Below are positions 1-7,623 of a DNA stretch of 64,000 nt, one piece after another. A model generated the notes under the pieces. The model saw only the letters and a program-made list of their open reading frames with translations. It was not told where the DNA came from and searched no databases. Each line of letters starts with the position of its first letter. The first letter of the stretch is position 1. A program made the translations under genes and the position numbers. The DNA comes from Catellatospora paridis (GTDB lineage: Bacteria > Actinomycetota > Actinomycetes > Mycobacteriales > Micromonosporaceae). The stretch spans positions 216,474 through 280,473 of the forward strand of contig NZ_ML769317.1 in the NCBI RefSeq assembly GCF_009720365.1, given 5' to 3'.

Positions 1-528
1 CTGTCGGCGGTCCTGGAGTTGGTGACCGAGCAGGGGCTGCCCGCGGTCACGATGGATGCCGTGGCCGCTCGCGCCGGGGTGAGCAAGCCCGCCATCTACC
101 GGCGCTGGCCGGGTAAGCACGATCTGTTCCTCGCGGCGGCGGAGGCCCGGATCGGGGAGCTCACCGTGCCTGATCTGGGCGATTTCCGCGCTGAGCTGCG
201 GGCGGTGCTGGACGCGCGGCTGGATGTCTACCGGACTCCGGGCACGTCCAGGCTGCTGGCGGGGCTGATCGCGGCGGTGGAGGAGGACGGCGAGGTGCGC
301 GGCGCCTATCAGCGGTACGTCTCCCGGATCATGGGGGAGACGAGAAAGATCCTCGAGCGGGGAATCGCGCGCGGTGACGTGCGTGCCGACGTCGATGTGC
401 AGGCGGCGGCCACGCTGGTGGCGGCGCCGTTGATCTTTCGCCTGGTGATCGAGCAGGAGCTGCCCGACGGGCGGTTCGCCGCGGAGCTGGCCGACATGAT
501 CGCTCGCGCGGTGGGCTCGTCCGCCTGA
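1..528 (+). CDS. TetR-family transcriptional regulator (5' end outside window)
   Basis: The reading frame is open from base 1 (L-S-A-V-L-E-L before the internal GTG at 19), so the true start lies upstream and 175 residues are visible. The helix-turn-helix is clear: TMDAVAARAGVSKPAIYRRW followed by the usual KHDLF. The C-terminal part is the typical all-helical ligand and dimerisation region of TetR proteins. It lies 275 bp before the MFS/acyl-CoA-ligase genes on the same strand. Two promoters downstream carry a shared TAACG inverted repeat over the -10 box, so this protein is the natural candidate repressor of the 0.8-9.4 kb catabolic cluster (inference). The inducer would plausibly be an alkyl sulfate, alcohol or acyl-CoA. 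No operator in front of this gene can be judged because its promoter is outside the window. Confidence 0.9.
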   Translation: MSAVLELVTEQGLPAVTMDAVAARAGVSKPAIYRRWPGKHDLFLAAAEARIGELTVPDLGDFRAELRAVLDARLDVYRTPGTSRLLAGLIAAVEEDGEVRGAYQRYVSRIMGETRKILERGIARGDVRADVDVQAAATLVAAPLIFRLVIEQELPDGRFAAELADMIARAVGSSA

Positions 529-634
529 TCCGGTAGCGCCGCAAGACCTCCCACATCCGCTGCCGCGGCCTGCTCGACACCCTTGAGCTGGCGTCTTTGG
601 CCCGTGGTGGCGGCAGATTTTCTACTGAGGGCTC

Positions 635-663
635 TTGCGCCGCCGTATGCCTATAACGATACT
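635..663 (+). promoter_or_regulatory. Sigma-70-type promoter P1 upstream of MFS gene
   Basis: TTGCGC at 635-640, a 17-bp spacer, and GATACT at 658-663. The predicted start point near 670 leaves a leader of about 130 nt before the GTG at 803. An almost identical arrangement (TTGCCT, 17 bp, GATACT) stands before the GMC oxidase gene at 5678-5706. The match of spacing, -10 box and overlapping repeat suggests co-regulation. Confidence 0.6.
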
Positions 664-671
664 ACCGGTTA
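654..671. promoter_or_regulatory. Probable TetR-type operator O1 over the -10 box
   Basis: TAACG at 654-658 faces CGGTTA at 666-671, an imperfect inverted repeat lying on the -10 element. It shares the string ATAACGATACT with the second operator at 5697-5713. The right half is one base longer than in the second copy. Binding by the TetR protein at the window start is inferred. Confidence 0.5.
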
Positions 672-802
672 CGAATCTAGCGTGTCGGAGGTCACGTGGA
701 TGGCGCGCCGGACGGCGCAGCGCCTCGTGATCGCCGGCGTCCCGCCCTGCTGCACCACCCGCACGCCGTCCCCCAGTCCATCGCAGCCACCGCGGAGCAA
801 TC

Positions 803-2125
803 GTGACCGACACCGAAGTCGCACCCGCAACGCCCGTAAGACCCTCCGGGAGGACCCCGGACAACCGCTGCCGCGCGTGGATAGTCACCGCCCTGCTGGT
901 CACCTTCATGATGATCAACTTTGCGGACAAGTCGATCCTGGGCCTGGCCGCCGACCCGATCCGGGCAGACCTGGGCCTGTCCGCGACCCAGTTCGGCACG
1001 GCCAACAGCGCCTTCTTCCTGCTGTTCTCCATCTTCGGCGCGGTGGGCGGGCTGCTGGCCGACCGGGTGCGCCCGCGGTGGCTGCTGCTGGGCATGGTGC
1101 TGCTCTGGTCGGTGTCCCAGACCCCGTTGGCGCTGGGCGCGGGCGTGGCCATGCTGTTCACCTCCCGGATCGTGCTGGGCGCGGCGGAGGGCCCCGCCTT
1201 CCCGATCGCCCAGCAGACCGCCCTGTCCTGGTTCCCCAACAGCAGGCGCAACCTGCCCAGTGCGCTGGTCACCGCCGGCACCACGTTCGGCGTCGTGCTC
1301 GCCGCACCCGGCCTGACCTGGGTGATCACGGAGCACGGCTGGCGGTCCGCGTTCGGCGTGGTCGCCGTCGCCGGCGTCGTGTGGGCGCTGGTGTGGGCGT
1401 TCGCCGGCAAGGAAGGCCCCTACGCCGTCGCGACCGGCCCGGACGCCGACGTCGATGCGGCGGCCGCAGCCGCGTACGAGCCGACCCCGAGCAACGTCGG
1501 CTACCGGCGCATCCTGGGCACCCGCTCCTGGATCGGCGTCACCGCCGCCTACTTCGCCACCTACTGGATGGTCGCGCTGACCGTCGCCTGGCTGCCCTCG
1601 TACCTGCACGACGGGCTCGGCTACTCCAAGACCGCCTCGGCCAACCTGGTCGCGATGCTGTGGGCCGTCAACGCCGTGGCGCTGCTCGGCCAGGCCGGGC
1701 TGACCGGCTGGCTGCTGCGCCGCGGCGTCAGCAGCCGCTGGGCCCGCGCCCGGGTCGGCGGCATCACCCTGCTCCTCAGCGCCGCCGGCTGCCTGGCCCT
1801 GGCATTGGGCTCGGGCGGCCCGCTCACCGTGCTGCTGCTGGTCGCCGGGTTCGGGATCTGCGGCGTGATGGCGACCATCGCCGTCACCACCGTCGCCGAG
1901 ATCGCGCCGGCCGCCCGCCGCGGCGGGGCCCTGGGCATCATGAACGGCGTCGTGACCACCGCGGGCCTGATCGCCCCCATCCTGGTCGGCCGCCTGGTCG
2001 ACACCCAGGGCGCAGCCGGATACGGCAACGCGGTCCTGATCTCGGCAGCCGTGCTGCTGCTGGGCGGGATCGCCGCGGTCACGCTCGTCGACCCGGCCCG
2101 CGACAGGCAGCGCCTGGCGCAGTGA
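803..2125 (+). CDS. MFS transporter, anion:cation symporter-like
   Basis: 440 residues with about 12 hydrophobic segments. It starts at GTG with GGAG 6 nt upstream (793-796). After TM1 (MMINFADKSILGLAADPIRADLGLS) and TM2 comes the MFS loop 2-3 signature region GGLLADRVRPRW. The TM1 pattern FADKSxLG with SATQFGTANSAFFLLFS resembles the anion:cation symporter group that imports organic anions (family knowledge). It is the first gene after promoter P1 and lies in line with an acyl-CoA ligase. With an alkyl-sulfatase at the far end of the cluster, uptake of an alkyl sulfate or related anion is a reasonable guess, but the substrate cannot be read from sequence. A drug-type MFS is less likely given the catabolic neighbours. 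Confidence 0.85.
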   Translation: MTDTEVAPATPVRPSGRTPDNRCRAWIVTALLVTFMMINFADKSILGLAADPIRADLGLSATQFGTANSAFFLLFSIFGAVGGLLADRVRPRWLLLGMVLLWSVSQTPLALGAGVAMLFTSRIVLGAAEGPAFPIAQQTALSWFPNSRRNLPSALVTAGTTFGVVLAAPGLTWVITEHGWRSAFGVVAVAGVVWALVWAFAGKEGPYAVATGPDADVDAAAAAAYEPTPSNVGYRRILGTRSWIGVTAAYFATYWMVALTVAWLPSYLHDGLGYSKTASANLVAMLWAVNAVALLGQAGLTGWLLRRGVSSRWARARVGGITLLLSAAGCLALALGSGGPLTVLLLVAGFGICGVMATIAVTTVAEIAPAARRGGALGIMNGVVTTAGLIAPILVGRLVDTQGAAGYGNAVLISAAVLLLGGIAAVTLVDPARDRQRLAQ

Positions 2126-2292
2126 CCCGCCACGCCACCCGGCCGCACGCCTCTGCCAAGCAAGCGGCGGCCGGGTCCGCGCCGCGCACGACCGCCCGCC
2201 GCGCCGACGTCCCCCGAGACCGCCGCGGCAGGCCGGCGCCGACAGCCGAAGAACCGATCCCCTTTGAACCGCATCCGATGGAGAACCCGATC

Positions 2293-3777
2293 ATGACCAA
2301 CCTCGCCCAGAACCTGGCCGACTCGGCCGCCCGCGACGGTGCCGCCCCGGCCATCCGGCTCGGTGACATCGTGCTGTCGTTCGAACAGCTCGACGCGGCC
2401 AGCGCCCGGGTGGCCGGGCTGCTGCGCAACCGTGGCGTGCGACCTGGAGACCGGGTCGGCGTCATGCTGCCCAACGTGCCGCAGTTCGCCGCGGCCTACT
2501 ACGGCATCCTGCGTGCCGGCGCCGTCGTGGTCCCGATGAACGTGCTGCTCAAGTCCCGCGAGGTGGCGTACTACCTGAGCGACTCGCAGGCCAAGCTGGT
2601 GCTGGCCTGGCACGGGTTCGCCCAGGACGCCGTAGCCGGCGCGGCCGCCGCCGGCACCGACTGCGTGCTGGTGACGCCGGGAGAGTTCGAGGCGCTGCTC
2701 GGCGCGACCACGCCGCAGGAGGGGATCGTCGAGCGCGAGGCGAGCGACACCGCCGTCATCCTGTACACCTCCGGCACCACCGGCACGCCCAAGGGCGCCG
2801 AGCTGACCCACGCCAACCTGACCCGCAACGCGCAGGTCGCGATCGACCTGATCTCCATGACGCCGGGTGACGTCGTGCTGGGGGCGCTGCCGCTGTTCCA
2901 CTCGTTCGGGCAGACGTGCGGGCTCAACGCCGCTGTCGCCGCCGGGGCGTGCCTGGCGCTCGTGCCGCGCTTCGACCCGCAGGCGGTGCTCGCCACGATC
3001 CACCAGCACCGCGTCACGGTCTTCGAGGGGGTGCCGACGATGTACGTCGCGCTGCTGGCCCACCCGCAGCGGTCCGAATTCGACGCGGACAGCCTGCGGC
3101 TGTGCGTATCCGGCGGCGCGGCGCTGCCGGTCGAGGTCATGCGCTCCTTCGAGGCCGCGTTCGGCTGCATCATCCTCGAGGGCTACGGGCTGTCGGAGAC
3201 CTCGCCGATCGCGTCGTTCAACCACGCCGACCGTGCGCGCAAGGCCGGTTCGATCGGCACGCCGGTCGCCGGCGTGCAGATGGCGCTGCGCGACGTCGAC
3301 AACGGCGTCGGCGAGATCGTCATCAGAGGCCACAACATCATGAAGGGGTACTGGGGCCGGCCGGACGCGACCACGGAGGCGATCGACGCCGACGGCTGGT
3401 TCCGCTCTGGCGACCTGGGCCGAGTCGACGACGACGGCTACTTCTTCATCGTCGACCGCAAGAAGGACATGATCATCCGTGGTGGGTACAACGTCTACCC
3501 GCGCGAGGTCGAGGAGCTGCTGTACGAGCACCCGGCGGTGCGTGAGGCCGCCGTCATCGGCGTCCCGCACGCCGAGCTCGGCGAGGAGATCTGCGCCGTG
3601 GTCGCGTTGAAGGCCGGCGCCGAGGTCACCGCGGACGAGCTGCGCGAGCACGTCAAGGCGCAGGCAGCCGCGTACAAGTACCCGCGTCACGTGTGGATCG
3701 TCGCCGAGCTGCCGAAGTCCCCGACCGGCAAGATCCTCAAGCGGGAGATCCAGGCCCCGGCCGACCTGGTCGCCTGA
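2293..3777 (+). CDS. Long-chain fatty-acid--CoA ligase (AMP-forming)
   Basis: 494 residues in the ANL superfamily. It activates a carboxylate to acyl-AMP and then acyl-CoA. The P-loop YTSGTTGTPKG is at about residue 157, the A5 motif GYGLSETSP and the A8 hinge region SGDLGRVDDDGYFFIVDRKKD follow, and the catalytic lysine lies in SPTGKILKRE near the C terminus. The ATG at 2293 is chosen because GGAG ends 9 nt before it. An in-frame ATG at 2278 lacks a ribosome site. The much longer open frame running back to 583 is a shadow that passes under the MFS gene. It is co-directional with the transporter (167 bp gap). It would carry out the last step before beta-oxidation in the proposed alkyl-sulfate to alcohol to aldehyde to acid to acyl-CoA route. 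Confidence 0.92.
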   Translation: MTNLAQNLADSAARDGAAPAIRLGDIVLSFEQLDAASARVAGLLRNRGVRPGDRVGVMLPNVPQFAAAYYGILRAGAVVVPMNVLLKSREVAYYLSDSQAKLVLAWHGFAQDAVAGAAAAGTDCVLVTPGEFEALLGATTPQEGIVEREASDTAVILYTSGTTGTPKGAELTHANLTRNAQVAIDLISMTPGDVVLGALPLFHSFGQTCGLNAAVAAGACLALVPRFDPQAVLATIHQHRVTVFEGVPTMYVALLAHPQRSEFDADSLRLCVSGGAALPVEVMRSFEAAFGCIILEGYGLSETSPIASFNHADRARKAGSIGTPVAGVQMALRDVDNGVGEIVIRGHNIMKGYWGRPDATTEAIDADGWFRSGDLGRVDDDGYFFIVDRKKDMIIRGGYNVYPREVEELLYEHPAVREAAVIGVPHAELGEEICAVVALKAGAEVTADELREHVKAQAAAYKYPRHVWIVAELPKSPTGKILKREIQAPADLVA

Positions 3778-3808
3778 CACCGCGCCGGCTTCACCCGGCA
3801 CCCGGACA

Positions 3809-3844
3809 CCGCCGCCTGCCGTGGGGAGGAGCGGCAGGCGGCGG
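3809..3844 (+). terminator. GC-rich hairpin between acyl-CoA ligase and aldehyde dehydrogenase
   Basis: A perfect 13-bp stem (3809-3821 with 3832-3844) and a 10-nt loop in the 165-bp gap. There is no T-run. It may be a terminator, or an attenuator or processing site that sets the dose of the downstream dehydrogenase. Confidence 0.5.
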
Positions 3845-3942
3845 CCTGCACCCGAACCCGCCGGGGCGCGTGCGCGGCCGCCTTCGCGTTCACGATCCTC
3901 GGCGACCTCCCGCCGAACCCAGCGCCGACAAGGACGACACCG

Positions 3943-5658
3943 ATGACCGACAGCACCGCCACGACCGCGCAGCTGGACCAGATGATCGCCGAACTTCGCG
4001 ACGGTGAACGAGCATGGGCCCGCGAGTCCCTCAGCTCCCGTCGCGCCCTGCTGCGCCAGCTGCAGGCGGCCGTCGCCGCCCACGCCGAACAATGGGTGCG
4101 TGTCGCCGGGGGCATCAAGCAGCTGGCCCCCGACTCGCCGCTGCTCGGAGAGGAGTGGACCAGCGGCCCCTGGGCCGTGCTCGGCTACGTCGACGCCCTG
4201 GCCGGCACCCTGGCCCGGCTGGAGCAGGGACGTGACCTGCTGGCGGGCTGCAAGGTCGGGGCCGCGCCGGGCGGCCGGGTGAGCATCGGCGTGCTGCCGC
4301 ACAACACCTTCGACCGGCTGCTGCTCAGCGGTTTCCGGGCCGAGGTGTGGATGGAGCCCGGCGTCACCGAGCAGCAGACCCGCGAACGCGCCGGGCTGGG
4401 CCTGCGCGCGCCGGAGATGACGGCCGGCGTCGCCGTGGTGATGGGCGCGGGCAACATCTTCTCGATCGCACCGCTGGACGTGCTGTACCAGCTGTACGCG
4501 TACAACCGGGTGGTCATGCTCAAACTCAACCCGGTCGCCGACGCGCTGCTGCCGGTGCTGGCCGCGGTGTTCGCGCCGTTCATCAAGCGGGGCTACCTGC
4601 GCATCGTCAGCGGGGACGCCTCCGTCGGCGACCACCTGGTGACCCACCCGGGTGTCGACGCCGTACACCTCACCGGCAGCGAGGCCACCCACGACGCGAT
4701 CGTGTGGGGCAGCGGCGAGGCTGGCCGGGCGTCGAAGGCCGCCGGCACACCGCGGCTGGACAAGCCCGTCACCAGCGAACTCGGCGGGGTGTCCCCGACG
4801 ATCGTGATGCCCGGCCGCTGGTCGAAGGCCGACCTGCGGTTCCAGGCCGAGCACGTCGCCACCCAGCGCCTGCACAACAGCGGCTTCAACTGCGTTGCCG
4901 CGCAGATCGTCATCGTCAGCCGTGACTGGCCGCAGAAGCGGGAGTTCCTCGCCGCGCTGCGCGACGCGTTCGCGAACGCACCCGTCCGCCCGGCCTGGTA
5001 TCCGGGCTGCGACGTGCGGGTGTCCGGTGCCCGGCGGGCGCATCCGCGCTTCGAGGCCGTCGGCGGCACCGCCGAACGCACCCTGCTGTGGGGCCTCGAC
5101 CTGGGCGACGACGCCGAGCCGGCGTTCGGCACCGAGTATTTCGGCCCGGTCCTCGGCGTCGCCGAACTGCCCGGCACGGGCGCGGAGTTCCTGGACGCCG
5201 CGGTCGACGCCGCCAACGAGCGGCTGCACGGCACGCTCGGCGCCAACCTGGTGATCGATCCCCGTACGCGCCGGCAGCTCGGTCCGCGCCTGCGGGCCGC
5301 CATCGCCCGCCTGCGCTACGGGACCATCGGCGTCAACGCCTGGACGGGCGTGGGATACCTGACCGCCCGTGCCACCTGGGGCGCATTCCCCGGGCATCCG
5401 CTCGACGACATCGCCAGCGGCCGCGGCGTGGTGCACAACGCGCTGCTGCTGCACCGCCCGGAACGGACCGTGGTGTACGGGCCGTTCCGGCCGCTGCCGC
5501 GCTCGGTGATGACCGGCGAGTTCAGCCTCACCCCGAAACCGCCGTGGTTCCTGACCAACCGCACGGCCGCGACGACCGGCCGCCGGCTCACCGCGTTCGC
5601 CGCTCGCCCCCGCTGGTCGGCGCTGCCCGCCATCTTCGCCTCCGCGCTGCGGGGGTGA
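3943..5658 (+). CDS. Aldehyde dehydrogenase family protein
   Basis: 571 residues, longer than the usual ~500. The start ATG has AAGGA upstream. Core motifs are present: a cofactor-binding region around VAVVMGAGNIFSIAPLDVLYQ, the catalytic general-base region VTSELGGVSPTIV (E of ELGG), and the catalytic cysteine in HNSGFNCVAAQ. It would oxidise an aldehyde to a carboxylate with NAD(P)+. The sequence is divergent from the betaine-aldehyde type: the cysteine motif is SGFNCVA rather than GQxC, and the C terminus has an extra ~60 residues (GPFRPLPRSVMTGEF onward). Its place between an acyl-CoA ligase and a GMC alcohol oxidase fits oxidation of a long-chain aldehyde (inference). Family assignment is firm, substrate is not. 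Confidence 0.88.
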   Translation: MTDSTATTAQLDQMIAELRDGERAWARESLSSRRALLRQLQAAVAAHAEQWVRVAGGIKQLAPDSPLLGEEWTSGPWAVLGYVDALAGTLARLEQGRDLLAGCKVGAAPGGRVSIGVLPHNTFDRLLLSGFRAEVWMEPGVTEQQTRERAGLGLRAPEMTAGVAVVMGAGNIFSIAPLDVLYQLYAYNRVVMLKLNPVADALLPVLAAVFAPFIKRGYLRIVSGDASVGDHLVTHPGVDAVHLTGSEATHDAIVWGSGEAGRASKAAGTPRLDKPVTSELGGVSPTIVMPGRWSKADLRFQAEHVATQRLHNSGFNCVAAQIVIVSRDWPQKREFLAALRDAFANAPVRPAWYPGCDVRVSGARRAHPRFEAVGGTAERTLLWGLDLGDDAEPAFGTEYFGPVLGVAELPGTGAEFLDAAVDAANERLHGTLGANLVIDPRTRRQLGPRLRAAIARLRYGTIGVNAWTGVGYLTARATWGAFPGHPLDDIASGRGVVHNALLLHRPERTVVYGPFRPLPRSVMTGEFSLTPKPPWFLTNRTAATTGRRLTAFAARPRWSALPAIFASALRG

Positions 5659-5677
5659 ACTTTCCGGTCGGCGGCCC

Positions 5678-5706
5678 TTGCCTCGCCCATCGCTAATAAC
5701 GATACT
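5678..5706 (+). promoter_or_regulatory. Sigma-70-type promoter P2 upstream of GMC oxidase gene
   Basis: TTGCCT at 5678-5683, a 17-bp spacer, and GATACT at 5701-5706. The spacer ends in the same TAATAAC/TATAAC context as P1. The predicted leader is about 118 nt. Confidence 0.6.
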
Positions 5707-5713
5707 GGCGTTA
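5697..5713. promoter_or_regulatory. Probable TetR-type operator O2 over the -10 box
   Basis: A perfect inverted repeat TAACG-N7-CGTTA lies over the -10 box of P2. It shares ATAACGATACT with O1. The duplication of operator plus promoter within one cluster argues that one repressor controls both transcription units. Confidence 0.6.
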
Positions 5714-5830
5714 ACGGATTTGATGGCTCGGCACCCACGAGCCGCCGATGCGAGAACGCCGAAGGTGCACGCCACCTGGAACGAAGCGCTGCCCACGGTT
5801 TCTGACGCTGCTGCGGAAGGTATGCATGTC

Positions 5831-7534
5831 ATGAGTACCCACGACTACGACGTCCTCGTCATCGGCTCCGGCTTCGGCGGATCCGTCTCTGCCCTGCGTC
5901 TGACCGAGAAGGGCTACCGCGTCGGGGTGATCGAGGCAGGCCGGCGCTACACCAGCGAAGAACTGCCCAAGACGTCCTGGGACGCGCGCAAGTTCGTCTG
6001 GGCCCCGGCCCTGGGGCTCTACGGCATCCAGCGCATCCACCTGCTGCGCGACGTCGTGATCCTCGGCGGCGCGGGCGTCGGCGGCGGATCGCTGAACTAC
6101 GCCAACACGCTCTACAAGCCGCTCGCGCCGTTCTTCGACGACCCGCAGTGGGCCCACATCACCGACTGGCGCGACGAACTCGAGGCGCACTACGAGCAGG
6201 CCCGGCGCATGCTCGGGGTCACCATGAACCGCACCGTCACCGAGGCCGACAAGGTCCTCAAGTCGGTGGCCGACGACATGGGAGTCGGCGCCACGTTCAC
6301 CCTGACGCCCGTGGGCGTGCTCTTCGGCGAGGACGGCCAGAAGCGCGGCACCGAGGTCGACGACCCGTTCTTCGGCGGCGCCGGACCCAGGCGCAACACC
6401 TGCATCGAGTGCGGCTCGTGCATGACGGGCTGCCGTTACAACGCCAAGAACACCCTGGACAAGAACTACCTGTACCTGGCCGAGCGCAACGGCTGCGAGA
6501 TCCACCCGATGACCACGGTCGTCGACGTCAAACCGCTGCCGGCAGGCGGGTACGCCGTGCACACGGTGAGCACCGACAAGTCGGCGCGCCGCAGGCGCAA
6601 CCGGCGCACCTTCACCGCCGAGCAGGTGGTGTTCTCGGCCGGCACGTACAACACCCAGAAGCTGCTGCACCGCCTGCGCGACACCGGGTCGCTGCCGCGC
6701 ATCTCCGCCAAGCTCGGTCAGCTGTCCCGGACCAACTCCGAGTCCATCCTCGGGGTCAAGGCACGGGCCAAGAACATCGCCTACACCCAGGGCGTCGCGA
6801 TCACCTCGTCGATCCACGTCGACGAGAACACCCACATCGAGCCCGTGCGCTACGGCAAGGGCAGCAACCTGATGGCGCTGCTGCAGACCGCGCTCACCGA
6901 CGGCGACCAGCGCCACCCACGCTGGGTCACCTGGCTCAAGACGCTGGCCACCCAGCCGCGGCAGTGGACCTGGTTCTCGCCGAAGAACTGGTCCGAGCGC
7001 ACGATCATCCTGCTGGTGATGCAGGCGCTGGACAACTCCATCACCGTCCGCGGACGCAAGAGTCTGCTCGGCGGCTACAAGCTCACCTCCGGCCCCGGCC
7101 ACGGCCAGCCGAACCCGTCCTGGATCCCCGCCGCCAACGACGCCGCCCGCCGGGTCGCCGACAAGATCGACGGCATCGCCGGCGGCACCATCGGCGAGAT
7201 CGCCAACATCCCCCTGACCGCCCACTTCATCGGCGGCTGCCCGATCGGCGACACGCCCGAGACCGGCGTCGTCGACCCGTACCACCGGCTCTACGGCCAC
7301 CCGGGCGTCCACGTCGCCGACGGCTCGACCGTGTCGGCCAACCTCGGCGTCAACCCGTCGCTGACCATCACCGCCCAGGCCGAGCGCGCCATGTCGTTCT
7401 GGCCCAACCGCGGCGAGCCCGACCCCAGGCCCGCGCTGGGCACCGCATACGAGCGCCTGGCCCCGATCGCGCCACACCGGCCCGCCGTGCCCGCAGGCGC
7501 GCCGGCCGCCCTCGGCACGGCCGCCGCGCCGTAG
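5831..7534 (+). CDS. GMC-family FAD-dependent alcohol/sterol oxidase
   Basis: 567 residues. The N-terminal Rossmann fold DVLVIGSGFGGSVSALRL binds FAD and is followed by an acidic residue in VGVIEAGRRY. The segment CIECGSCMTGCRYNAKNT is typical of cholesterol-oxidase-like members. The C terminus has GGCPIG, a GVHVADGSTVSANLGVNPSL segment and the conserved asparagine region of GMC oxidases. The ATG at 5831 is preferred over the one at 5822 because the GGAAGG site ends about 10 nt before it. It would oxidise a primary alcohol or sterol, passing electrons to O2 or another acceptor. Downstream is the alkyl-sulfatase (89 bp), so oxidation of the liberated long-chain alcohol is the favoured role. 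A sterol substrate cannot be excluded. Confidence 0.88.
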   Translation: MSTHDYDVLVIGSGFGGSVSALRLTEKGYRVGVIEAGRRYTSEELPKTSWDARKFVWAPALGLYGIQRIHLLRDVVILGGAGVGGGSLNYANTLYKPLAPFFDDPQWAHITDWRDELEAHYEQARRMLGVTMNRTVTEADKVLKSVADDMGVGATFTLTPVGVLFGEDGQKRGTEVDDPFFGGAGPRRNTCIECGSCMTGCRYNAKNTLDKNYLYLAERNGCEIHPMTTVVDVKPLPAGGYAVHTVSTDKSARRRRNRRTFTAEQVVFSAGTYNTQKLLHRLRDTGSLPRISAKLGQLSRTNSESILGVKARAKNIAYTQGVAITSSIHVDENTHIEPVRYGKGSNLMALLQTALTDGDQRHPRWVTWLKTLATQPRQWTWFSPKNWSERTIILLVMQALDNSITVRGRKSLLGGYKLTSGPGHGQPNPSWIPAANDAARRVADKIDGIAGGTIGEIANIPLTAHFIGGCPIGDTPETGVVDPYHRLYGHPGVHVADGSTVSANLGVNPSLTITAQAERAMSFWPNRGEPDPRPALGTAYERLAPIAPHRPAVPAGAPAALGTAAAP

Positions 7535-7623
7535 TCGCCCGACGCTCGGCCCCATGACCGGCCAACGGCCGACAGCCCAAGATCTCAAGCACTTCCCAGG
7601 TGTACACGCACGGAGGTTCCGCA

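Noticed and set aside
583..2292. Continuous plus-strand frame upstream of the acyl-CoA ligase in the same frame
   Set aside because: It underlies the MFS gene in another frame, is Arg/Pro-rich, and has no domain; the ligase start at 2293 has a clear ribosome site.
5697..5713. Operator considered as a KstR-type (cholesterol regulon) site because of the cholesterol-oxidase-like GMC gene
   Set aside because: The known KstR box has an AAC-N2-GTT core, while this dyad is TAACG-N7-CGTTA, and no other sterol genes are present.
1621..5832. 1403-codon minus-strand open frame
   Set aside because: Shadow of the ligase and aldehyde dehydrogenase genes; composition Gly/Arg/Ala/Val-rich with no recognisable motif.
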